Shown piece after piece: positions 42,001 to 50,000 of a stretch of 56,941 bases of DNA. Below the pieces are notes generated by a model that was not told the DNA's origin, ran no database searches, and was given only the letters and a program-made list of their open reading frames with translations. A program made the translations under genes and the position numbers. The stretch's first letter is position 1. Every line of letters begins with the position of its first letter. The DNA is from Bacteroidales bacterium. GTDB taxonomy: Bacteria > Bacteroidota > Bacteroidia > Bacteroidales > Lentimicrobiaceae. The stretch covers positions 1-56,941 of the forward strand of contig JAEUTG010000053.1 in the NCBI GenBank assembly GCA_016788045.1, written 5' to 3'.

Positions 42001-42374
42001 GTTCCACTGAGCGACCAGTGAGCGGAACCATCGGTGAGAAAGGTGAACCATTTTTCTCCGTTAACCAACAAATCAAACGAAGCCAGTCCCGGAGAAGAAC
42101 CAATGCCGGCGAGCCACACAAAAATCAGGGTATCAGCACCCGGCTTTGCCGGCACCGGCGACGTTTCCCATTCCATGTACGAAGTGCCATCGGTAGCCCT
42201 CACCAGCAGACTGGAAGTTGCCACAGGAATCGAGGAATGATAGGTGAAATCATCTCCGGAAATTTTACGGCTAAATCCGTTAATAACCGGACAACCATTA
42301 AAAGCACTGTTTTGTGCCGGCAGAAACGAGGCCAGCATCAGTGAAAACATCAGTATAGCCAGAATTTTCTTCAT
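39003..42374 (-). CDS. large exported GH38-type glycosidase (alpha-mannosidase-like)
   Basis: 1123 residues from the ATG at 42372-42374, where a signal peptide begins (KKILAILMFSLMLASFLPAQ); the open frame upstream is not hydrophobic in the right way. Residues about 30-270 form beta-sandwich-like domains. The GH38 catalytic domain starts NFVQHSHTDIGYTRPQTEIL with His286 and Asp288 of the metal site. AMQNDVNGIAWSL holds Asp401 at the nucleophile position. DRIAIQHSGFQTDNSPPS provides a further metal-site His. The long C-terminal half is the beta-rich GH38 C-domain. It probably removes alpha-linked mannose or a related sugar from glycans in the periplasm. It stands alone, without SusCD or GH92 partners, next to a divergent Crp/Fnr regulator. 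Confidence 0.85.
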   Translation of the reverse strand: MKKILAILMFSLMLASFLPAQNSAFNGCPVINGFSRKISGDDFTYHSSIPVATSSLLVRATDGTSYMEWETSPVPAKPGADTLIFVWLAGIGSSPGLASFDLLVNGEKWFTFLTDGSAHWSLSGTSGATLSFSSDLTDQHGDHFGFMYLKVPSGKLKAGEPLRLKVRGAKSGKTSWYMTFTFPLEDGLKLKTYPALITENGKEYQLAVAGILHFGEAAPARIYISNKLVSEQEIHFGYNYLNVKIPYRGKPAELQYRLETGGKTWKGSLKTSPVRKWKVNFVQHSHTDIGYTRPQTEILAEHLRYIDYALEYCDLTDTYPDEARFRWTCEVSWAVDEYLKCRPEKQKQRLMQRIREGRIEVTGMYLNFGELPDEQVLAASLQPLKRFRESGIAVTTAMQNDVNGIAWSLCDYYAGLGVKYLNMGTHGHRALICFDKPTLFWWESPSGKRMLAFRAEHYMLGNTRFKIHAGDFNAFEESLLTYLDELVQKGYAFDRIAIQHSGFQTDNSPPSTAACELIRQWNNKYTWPRLQTAVARSFFEEMDALHGGEFQVIRGAWPDWWTDGFGASAREVDAIQQAQTDLIANAGGLTMSAMAGARLPEGISNRIGEANNALLFYTEHTLGFHASVREPFNIKTMEQRRLKESYAWEAGRRARMLGEETMGLLQDQTGREKLPTLVVYNTLSWERSGLLTVYIDHQMLPRYTGFSILDQDGHPAKAQPIEHHSDGTYWAVWVNDVPAFGFKKYTIAANSDGFRPGQAEALPRSLTLENEWFQVKFDTSKAAIVELTDKRLDRKFTDPDAEHLLGEFIFERPGNREQMESFRLTNVVREGLTRAWVESYVQGEVWNSVKFRGNTPAADCEGCFGFEVRLFNTMPRIDLVYTIEKKLETDPEGIYIALPLSMEHGLLSFDVQGGIVRAGIDQIPGSANDWNTVQNFARLTGDSCQIVVSPAGAPLMQFGGINTGRYKAGALPESDHIYGWPMNNYWTTNFNADQHGGHSWAYSITGFPGNSITDATRFGWSYRVPFLTRVLPGGGNGGSPWEGSWIGGWPDNILLISAMPEEEGAAAILHVRETEGKKTTLTLQPGNSREILSLTEVDVTGKQVPGGSSALAPFESKFFRVEW

Positions 42375-42515
42375 TGAGGGTGAATTTAACATGGGTGGCA
42401 GAAACGACAGCAACTTCCGGACTTCCAAAAATAAGAACCTTTTCATTTTAAACAACCTGCCACAAAGAAGGCCTTACGCCGCATAAGTCTGTAGCATCCG
42501 GTTGGCTCAAATCAG

Positions 42516-42523
42516 TATCTTTG
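42516..42523 (+). promoter_or_regulatory. -7 element of the Crp/Fnr gene
   Basis: TATCTTTG, an exact TAnnTTTG match, 17 nt before the ATG at 42541. The short distance supports the ATG at 42541 over the upstream in-frame start at 42502. No consensus -33 box is visible. Confidence 0.5.
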
Positions 42524-42540
42524 CCTGTAAAACAGCTCGT

Positions 42541-43233
42541 ATGAAAACCTATATACCTCCCGACGATTGTTCATTCTCCAGTATTGATGCGCCCTGTTTC
42601 AGGAACCTGCTGCCCGAAGAAATTGAACTGGCCCGCAACAGTAAAACCAAAGTGGTTTTCAGGAAAGGTGAAAACCTGACAAAACAGGGGGCCTTTGCAT
42701 CGAGTGTGTTGTTTGTGATGGATGGCCTGGCAAAACAATATGTGGAGGGTGATACCACCCGCAGTTTCAACATCCGCCTGGTGCAGGGGGGTGAATTTGT
42801 GGGGCTTTCGGTAGCCTTCAACAACCATACCTATCAGTATTCTGTTGTAGCTCTGCGCGAAACCACTGCCTGTCTGATTGAGAAAGAAGCCGTTACCAGC
42901 CTTATCAAAAGCAACGGATCGTTTGCCTACAACATCATCAACCGGTACTGCGAACAGAACAGCAAGCTGTACCTGTCGATTCACGACCTGATGTACAAAC
43001 AGATGAACGGGCGCCTGGCCGGAGCCTTGCTTTACCTGTGGAAAGAGCAGGCCGATGGGGAGGTTTTCCCGTTGCTCAGCCGCAAAGACATTGCCGATTT
43101 TGCCGGGTTGTCAACGGAAAGTACCGTAAAACTGCTGAAAACCTTTGAAAAGGAAGGGCTCATCCGCCTTGAAGATAAGAACATCGTGCTGCTCGACACC
43201 GCAAACCTGGAACAAATCAGCCTTATTGGGTAA
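42541..43233 (+). CDS. Crp/Fnr-family transcriptional regulator
   Basis: 230 residues from the ATG at 42541. The effector domain (about 20-130) follows the cNMP-binding roll: VVFRKGENLTKQGAFASSVL, FVMDGLAKQYVEGDTTRSFN, LVQGGEFVGLSVAF. The long dimer helix is followed by a winged HTH (about 165-225): PLLSRKDIADFAGLSTESTV, KLLKTFEKEGLIRLEDKNIV. There is no FNR-type cysteine cluster, and the usual cAMP-binding Arg-Ser pair is not obvious, so the ligand is unknown. It is divergent from the GH38 gene with a 166-nt gap and could regulate it. The neighbour downstream is convergent. Confidence 0.9.
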   Translation: MKTYIPPDDCSFSSIDAPCFRNLLPEEIELARNSKTKVVFRKGENLTKQGAFASSVLFVMDGLAKQYVEGDTTRSFNIRLVQGGEFVGLSVAFNNHTYQYSVVALRETTACLIEKEAVTSLIKSNGSFAYNIINRYCEQNSKLYLSIHDLMYKQMNGRLAGALLYLWKEQADGEVFPLLSRKDIADFAGLSTESTVKLLKTFEKEGLIRLEDKNIVLLDTANLEQISLIG

Positions 43234-43243
43234 ATCAGCCTGA

Positions 43244-43714
43244 TTAAAGGTGTTTTTTGTAATACTGAAACACCGCGGGCAGCATGGTCAGAATTGAAAC
43301 AAGCACTCCGGTGAGGGCAAAGAGAGGCTGCAGCAGCGACGATTCACCCAGCATAATCAGCTGCACGTTTATCCAGATTACAAGGATAAATCCGTAGTAC
43401 AGTGAGAAGGTCCAGCACCAGTGCTGCTTGTGGTACAGATTAAAAACTTCAGGCCATTGCCAGGGCGGCCTCACGAGCAACCCCCAGGCGATCAGCAGGG
43501 GCAGAATCCCGTTAAACAGCAGCAGAATGATACCCGGTACCAGAAAAGTATCGAAAGGGCTGTTGCCGAGGATGGTCGTACTCATGCCCATCAGGCTCCC
43601 GTCGGGTTCTTTCACCAGCGAATAACCACCATAGATTCCACCGATTCCGGTAAAAACCAACAGGAGCAGGAGTAAATAAACGGTAACGGGACGCTTGGGA
43701 TCGGGCCTGGCCAT
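43244..43714 (-). CDS. small four-helix membrane protein, unknown function
   Basis: 156 residues from the ATG at 43712-43714, just before a hydrophobic start (KRPVTVYLLLLLLVFTGIGG). Four TM helices can be drawn: about 9-29, 52-75, 90-110 and 120-145. A short loop with PPWQWPEVFNLYHKQHWCW lies between the second and third. I do not recognise the family. It is convergent with the Crp/Fnr gene (10-nt gap) and divergent from the TPR-histidine kinase. Confidence 0.7.
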   Translation of the reverse strand: MARPDPKRPVTVYLLLLLLVFTGIGGIYGGYSLVKEPDGSLMGMSTTILGNSPFDTFLVPGIILLLFNGILPLLIAWGLLVRPPWQWPEVFNLYHKQHWCWTFSLYYGFILVIWINVQLIMLGESSLLQPLFALTGVLVSILTMLPAVFQYYKKHL

Positions 43715-43908
43715 GGTTGGATTTTTCTGTAAATATAAACATTTGAACTCAATGTGTACATGCCGTGCAATCAAAAAACACCGATGGGGTGCAACCTTGC
43801 ACTCTGATGATAAAAACACCCGGGTATTGGCCTGCATAGTTACTTATTGGCCGATTTGTCATTAACTTTACATCAGAATTGTCTGAAATTCAGGTACAGC
43901 TATAACAG

Positions 43909-43916
43909 TACTTTTG
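43909..43916 (+). promoter_or_regulatory. -7 element at the TPR-kinase start
   Basis: TACTTTTG, an exact TAnnTTTG match, 2 nt before the GTG that opens the signal peptide of the kinase. If this box is used, the message would begin at or within the start codon. No well-spaced TTTG is seen upstream. Confidence 0.35.
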
Positions 43917-43918
43917 CA

Positions 43919-46075
43919 GTGAAAAAACGTTTATTCGGAACATGGGGACTGCTGGCCGGCATTGTATTGCTGACCTTAGCTCTGAATGCACAAAACAATC
44001 GGGCAGTTGACAGCGTCAGAAAGCTGCTGCCCGGGTTGTCTGGTAAAGAGCGTGTAAAGGCCCTGAATTTTCTGGGTTGGGAGATAAAATTCAACAACCC
44101 CGATAGCACGAAAACAGTTTCACAGCAGGCGCTTGAGCTTGCCAGGAGACTGAAAGACAACCATGGGCAGGCGCTTGCCAACAGAAATCTGGCTGCTCTC
44201 TGCATTATTCAGGGAAAAAGCAATGAAGCCTTGCCTTATGCTGAAGAGGCGTATCGATATATTCAGAAAACCGATGATGTTTTTCAGACTGGAAAAATCC
44301 TGAATCTCATTGGGATTGCCCACCGGGAGCAGAAAAACTTCAGAAAAGCGCTTGATTACCAGTATCGTTCTCTCGAAGTTTTCAGGCAACTGAGAGATAC
44401 ATTTGAAATTGCCGGCAACCTCAACAACCTTGGTATGATTCACCTGGGCCTGGGGAATACGGAGCAAGCCCTGAAGCTGTACCAGGAAGTGTACGATCTG
44501 GAGCTAAAACGGGGCAATCAGTTTGGCATTTCGCGTACCGCCAACAACCTGGCCGGTATCTACCAGCAGATGGGGCTGCTCGGAAAGGCTGAAAAGATGT
44601 TCCGGATCAGCATTGAAGCCGCGAAAGCCATCAACAACAAACAATACGAATCTGCTTCCATCCATGGGTTGGGCCTGTTTTATGAACGTAAAGGCAACTA
44701 TGAACAGGCCATTGAAGAATACAAAAAAGCCATCGCCATAAACCGTGCATCGGGATTTTACGAATACCTCGGTAATAACCTTATCCAGATGGCAAACTCC
44801 TACAGCCTGCTCAATAAAACACCAGAGTCTATCAAAAGCTATGAAGAGGCTTACACTGTTTTTCATCAGACCGGGGTGCCCTGGAGTGCGGCTTCAGCGC
44901 TGAACGGTATGGCCAGAGAATACCTCGGGCTCGGTAACCTTGCACTGGCTGCAAAACTCTCGCATCAGGCACTGAGGATCGGCGACTCCCTGAATGATCT
45001 GAAGGTGCGGAATGATTCTCACAGGAATCTGTATCTGATCAGCAAAGCAAACAGAAACTTTGAACAGGCCCTCGGGTATCTTGAGCTCTACGTAAACGAG
45101 ACCGATTCAATTCAGAATCGGGAAAAAACCGCATTGCTTAATGAGATTGAAACCAGGTATGAAGTAAAAACCATTGAAGCTGACAACGAACGGCTCAAAT
45201 CCGAAAACCAGATTCAGCAGCAGGTGATCAGGAATCAGAGAATCTTTACCATCAGTGCGGTAACAGCACTTCTGGTTATTTCACTGATGGCCATGGTTAT
45301 CGCACGGGGAAGAAAGAAACTCGGTGAAGCAAACCGGATACTTTCAGAAAAAAATGATGAAATCCTCAAACAGACAGAGCTCCTGAAAGTATCGAATGCC
45401 ACCAAGGACAAACTGTTTTCGATCATTGCCCACGACATCCGCAATCCATTCAGCGCCCTGCTCAATTTATCTGAGCTACTGAAGGATGAAGTACTTACCG
45501 CGGAAAGAGAATCGCTCGCCTTTTATGCAGCAAACATTCATGTTACGGCTACCAATACCTTCAATCTGCTCGATAATCTCTTATTCTGGTCAAAATCGCA
45601 GCGGGGTGCCATCGAAATCAGAAAAGAAGATTGTAACCTGCGTGAAACCGTTAACAGTGCCTTTCAGACTGCCCTGGCCGGAACCCTTGAAAATCATCTG
45701 TCACTCGTCAATTCTGTACCTCCGGAAATTACCCTGCTCACCGATAAAACCCTGCTCAGGATCATTCTCGGCAACCTGGCGGGCAATGCCGTGAAGTTCA
45801 ACAAACCCGGCGGATCTGTTACAATTTCTTACCAGCATGACTCAAACGCCCACATAATCAGGGTTACTGATACCGGTGCCGGTATTCCGGAAGATCGCCT
45901 TGCTTCGGTTTTCAGTAAGGAAGAGTCGTTTATGCCGGGCAACAGGCAACCGGGAAGCGGCACCGGACTTGGCCTGATCCTGTGCCACGAATTCACCCAA
46001 AAACTCGGGGGAACCATCGCTGTAAAAAGTGAAACCGGCAAGGGAACAGAATTTACACTCGTATTTCCTGAATAA
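43919..46075 (+). CDS. TPR-domain sensor histidine kinase
   Basis: 718 residues if it starts at the GTG at 43919, which places a clean signal peptide at the N-terminus (KKRLFGTWGLLAGIVLLTLA, cleaved after LNAQ); the frame is open 24 codons further upstream. Periplasmic TPR repeats cover about 30-420 (IAGNLNNLGMIHLGLGNTEQ, GLFYERKGNYEQAIEEYKKA). A coiled coil leads to the TM helix (about 440-460). The kinase core has SIIAHDIRNPFSALLNLSEL with His505, GNLAGNAVKFNKPGGSV, DTGAGIPEDRL and GSGTGLGLILCHE. It lacks a receiver or output domain, and no response regulator is adjacent, so its partner is elsewhere. This is the usual TPR-kinase layout of the Bacteroidota. Confidence 0.9.
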   Translation: MKKRLFGTWGLLAGIVLLTLALNAQNNRAVDSVRKLLPGLSGKERVKALNFLGWEIKFNNPDSTKTVSQQALELARRLKDNHGQALANRNLAALCIIQGKSNEALPYAEEAYRYIQKTDDVFQTGKILNLIGIAHREQKNFRKALDYQYRSLEVFRQLRDTFEIAGNLNNLGMIHLGLGNTEQALKLYQEVYDLELKRGNQFGISRTANNLAGIYQQMGLLGKAEKMFRISIEAAKAINNKQYESASIHGLGLFYERKGNYEQAIEEYKKAIAINRASGFYEYLGNNLIQMANSYSLLNKTPESIKSYEEAYTVFHQTGVPWSAASALNGMAREYLGLGNLALAAKLSHQALRIGDSLNDLKVRNDSHRNLYLISKANRNFEQALGYLELYVNETDSIQNREKTALLNEIETRYEVKTIEADNERLKSENQIQQQVIRNQRIFTISAVTALLVISLMAMVIARGRKKLGEANRILSEKNDEILKQTELLKVSNATKDKLFSIIAHDIRNPFSALLNLSELLKDEVLTAERESLAFYAANIHVTATNTFNLLDNLLFWSKSQRGAIEIRKEDCNLRETVNSAFQTALAGTLENHLSLVNSVPPEITLLTDKTLLRIILGNLAGNAVKFNKPGGSVTISYQHDSNAHIIRVTDTGAGIPEDRLASVFSKEESFMPGNRQPGSGTGLGLILCHEFTQKLGGTIAVKSETGKGTEFTLVFPE

Positions 46076-46138
46076 TATACGCTTCCGGAGGACTCTCTTC
46101 CGGAACATTCGCTATTTTTACGCAGCAATCTTTCAAAC

Positions 46139-46837
46139 ATGCTGCTGATCGGTGTTTCTGTATTTCCGGTAATTGTGATTCTCGTTTATATCTACTTCAG
46201 GGATAAATACGAGAAAGAGCCTCTGACCCTGTTGATTAAAGCCTTTGTTGCCGGCGTTTTGTCCGCATTGGCCACCCTCCTGGCATTGTCTCTGGCCGCT
46301 CAGGTCAATCTCCCGGAAAGCAGCGCGTTTACCGCTGCATTGATCAAAGCGTTTGTGGGGGCGGCCATTCCTGAAGAACTGTTCAAATTTGCGTTTCTCT
46401 ACCTGTTGATCTGGAACAACCGCAACTTCAACGAGTATTACGATGGAATTGTATATGCTGTTTTCGTTTCTCTGGGGTTTGCCTGCTTCGAAAATATCCT
46501 CTATGTAACGGACCAGGGACTAACGGTGGGCATTATGCGGGCACTTCTGGCCGTTCCGGCTCATGCACTGTTCGGCGTGGTAATGGGGTATTATCTGTCG
46601 GTGGCGCGCTTTAATGACACCAATACTGCCCTGAACCTGGGCAAAAGTATCTCGTACGCCATCCTGCTTCATGGCATTTATGATTTTCTGATTTTTCTCT
46701 ATGTGGGTACTATTGGTATTTCTGATCTTCTCTCAGTAATCCTGGTTATCGCTTTCTTTGCTTTTGTGGTCGGTTTGTGGCGCGCCGGACTGCGAAAAAT
46801 CTCGAAACATATAAAGTTGTCCGCAGCCCGCGAATAA
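46139..46837 (+). CDS. PrsW-family intramembrane metalloprotease
   Basis: A 232-residue protein with seven to eight TM helices. It begins with ILVYIYFRDKYEKEPLTLLI, the EKEP lead of the family. The catalytic motifs are IPEELFKFAFLY (Glu79, Glu80, Lys83; EExxK), YDGIVYAVFVSLGFACFENI and the histidine segments AVPAHALFGVVMGYYL and LLHGIYDFL. PrsW cleaves membrane anti-sigma factors in Bacillus; here the target is unknown. The ECF sigma locus at 31-33 kb is one candidate in the same window, but nothing links them directly. It lies 63 nt after the TPR kinase and may share its transcript. Confidence 0.9.
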   Translation: MLLIGVSVFPVIVILVYIYFRDKYEKEPLTLLIKAFVAGVLSALATLLALSLAAQVNLPESSAFTAALIKAFVGAAIPEELFKFAFLYLLIWNNRNFNEYYDGIVYAVFVSLGFACFENILYVTDQGLTVGIMRALLAVPAHALFGVVMGYYLSVARFNDTNTALNLGKSISYAILLHGIYDFLIFLYVGTIGISDLLSVILVIAFFAFVVGLWRAGLRKISKHIKLSAARE

Positions 46838-46865
46838 GAAGTCATCCGGAAGGTGAAAAATAAAA

Positions 46866-46893
46866 CCGGATGCTGCAGTTCAGCAGCACCCGG
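46866..46893 (-). terminator. intrinsic terminator of the T9SS cargo gene
   Basis: CCGG-A-TGCTGC and GCAGCA-C-CCGG form a stem with one internal mismatch and a 6-nt loop. On the minus strand it is followed by TTTTATTTTT. It lies about 145 nt beyond the minus-strand stop at 47037, and just after the end of the plus-strand PrsW gene. Confidence 0.65.
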
Positions 46894-46990
46894 CACGGAA
46901 TAATCAGGAATCCCTCCTCTGACTAATTTTCAAACAACCTCAGGTGTTGTATTATCAAGCGCAAATTGTCGCAAAGCCTGCAACCAACAA

Positions 46991-47025
46991 TTTACTTTTC
47001 ACTTTTTACTTTAGACTTTAGACTT
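46991..47025. repeat. heptamer tandem repeat (TTnACTT)5
   Basis: Five consecutive 7-nt units: TTTACTT, TTCACTT, TTTACTT, TAGACTT, TAGACTT. The same heptamer, as AGTAAAA on the other strand, is repeated at 56542-56583. It lies between the T9SS stop and the terminator at 46866. Confidence 0.8.
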
Positions 47026-47036
47026 CAAACATGACC

Positions 47037-50000
47037 TTAGTTTACCAGCAATTTCTGACGTTTTACCTCATCTCCCTGCCTGATGGTCAGCATGTACGGG
47101 CCTCTCACAAGGCGGCTGACATCCAGACGGTAGGTGTCGGAATCGATCATTCCGGTGAGACAGACACGCCCATCCATTCCGTAAACAACCAGTTCAGCAT
47201 TTTCAGCACCGGAGATGGTTACCACTCCGGCTGCCGGATTGGGATAGACCAGCAGTTCAGGTGCTGCCACGTATGAATTGCTGACGTAAACGAAATTCAG
47301 GATGTTGGAGAACGACAATTCTGACTCCCCGTTGGTGTAAAGCGCCTTTACAGCATACACATACTTCCCGCTGACCATCGGAGGCCAGTTGAGGTCGGTG
47401 AAGGTATTGGTCATCAGGGGTTCTTCATTGAGCAAAGGCCAGCTTTCTGCGTTGACGATATCGTCAAGGGTGCCCATGCTGATGTTGTAAGAATTTACAG
47501 AACGGCCGGATATCCGGTCTCCGGGTTCCGTCATCGCATTGGCGTGAATCAGGAAGGTGCCCTGCTGTCCGGTAAGGTTGGAGAGCAGCTGAAAATTCCC
47601 GTTCGGATAACGGTAATAGGCATAATCGGGCGTAACATCCGTGGTATCGAAAGCCAGGAAGGTTGACTGTGTAAACAAACCACTCCAGCTGATCATTACA
47701 TAATAGTCTCCCTGAAGCGTAATGTTCGGAATATCAATATGCAGCCATTCATCAAGCCCCGACATAAAAGGTTCACTGCTTACCACAATCTTGTTCTGAT
47801 CATCAAAAACATCAAGCCGCATAAGCTGTTGCGTACTTAATCCGTAACTGGCCCAGTAGAGTTCAAAACCTGTTATGGTGGTCACTTCTTCGATCGGGAA
47901 ATAATTCCCCAGCCATACTTCCTCATTCGGTTCACCGGCATAACCATTTTCGTTCACCCCATCATCAAAGGCCAGCACGGTTTGCGCAGATTCTGACGGT
48001 ACTGACCAATGGATGTCTGCCTGATCCATTCCCGGCTGCGCCATTACTGCAAACGGGATCAGCATGGTTTCTGTCAATACAATATCACCAAGGTCGAGGT
48101 CTGAATCCGACACAACCACCTGGTCTGTATAAACGTCGTACCCATCGGCATCAATGGTAAGCTGATAAGTCTGAAAACTGTAAACATCCTGAATGGTGAA
48201 ATCACCGCCGGAGTTTGACGTTGTATTGAAATTGCTGTATCCGGTCAGGGTTATTACAGCGTCAGCAATGCCGGTGCCGGGGTCGTTGTCTCCGGTGATA
48301 TTGCCTGTGATGCTGATCAGTTCAAGCAACCCGAGGGTGAAATCAAGATCGGTGGTGTTCCCGTTGCTCACACCCAGCGGTTGGGTTACCGGCAAATAAG
48401 CAAATTTATCAGCAGTCGCATTGTATTCACCTGCAGGTACATACGGCATTTCATAGTTGCCTGAAGCATCGGTATAGGCTGTAATTTTCAGGTCATCAAT
48501 CATCACTTTCGCCCCTTCGATCGGATTTCCGCCCGCTTCACTCACAGTACCGGAAGCCAACCCCAGGTTATCGTTGAACACAAAACGGATATTCGGGTTG
48601 ATGTTGGTACTCATTCCACCGGTGAGCGGCGGATCAAAGGGATCAGGAATGGCTACATCACTGGCTGTTACGAGGGTTGACATGTACATGCTTCCATAAC
48701 CGAGATAAAACTGATCAGGGTGACTGTGGTCACCGACCCTCTCGGTCAGGATGATCAGGTTTTTGGTTGCATCGCTGTAATTGAACGGAGTGTGGAAGGG
48801 TATATAAACTGAATGTCGTCCTTTGGCAATATCCAGCAATCCATCAAACACCAGTGTCATTTCCGTTGCCGGTATCCAGGTCATCAGGTTAAGGGTATCC
48901 GTTTCGCCCATCCAGATGCGCACAGGAGCGCTCAGTTCATCTTTGGCAAAGAAATAATCATACCCGATACCAAAAATCACACCGGTTCTGTTGATCTCCT
49001 CATGGGTGTAAATGGTTTCTGATAAGCTCTTTTTTGTGGTAAACTCAATCGGCCAGTTCGCATAAATCACATCCTCGCCAACCCTGATTGCTTCTGACGC
49101 TCCGGCAAGCCCGTGAAGAATGATCTGCGGACTGGTATTGTTAAGCAGATACTCATCAGCGGAATAGTCAACGATTGCGTGGATGGGGAACTGATCAACA
49201 GAAGTGAGGGTGATATCAAAGTTATACGTCTGCACTTCGTGGCTGGCAATCGCGTTACCTGTTACGGAAGCCAGTTCAGCGGGGACAGGTCCGTCCTGCA
49301 TCAGCCTCACGGTGTAAACTCCGGCCGGCACATCCATAAGGCCGTCGTTGCGGATGGTGAAGGTAAAACTGAGCGGTTCATTGACATTGTAAAAGTCATT
49401 CCCGGCCAACTCCTTCGCCTTCAGGTCGTAATTGTCAGAATAAACCGTGATTCCGGAGCCGATTACCTGATCAATGTGGACACTGCCTGAGAAAGCATAC
49501 GGGTCGGTTACATTCACAAAAAATCCGATTCTGCCAATGCCTGAAAATGCCGACAGATCTACATCAATCAGGTCATAAGAGAAGATGTTCAGCGGAACAT
49601 TCTGCACGAAACTCCAGGTGCGTGCGGATTCATCAAACCAGTAAAGGTCAAGGTTGCCCGGCCACCACATGGTGGTTTTGGCGGCAAAGGTCAGGATTCC
49701 GTCGGGTTCAACACTCAGCCTTGGCGAGATCAGCGTATCTGACTTGTTGTAAGCCACGAAGCAATTGGCATTATAGTTACCACTGAAAGGATCGGTTGAG
49801 AGGGCCCAGCCTCCGCCATGGCGCCAGTTCTCGGGAGGAAAAACTCCTGCTTCGAAATCTTCATAGAATGCGCCGAAAGGAAACACATGCGCTTCGAGGA
49901 AGGCAAAGTTGTTCTGATCGGCGCCCAGGTCTTCCGGAATGCTGGCTTCAAGGATATAATCGCCGTCAACCTCCGGGGCCCAGGCAACACTTACCCAGGT

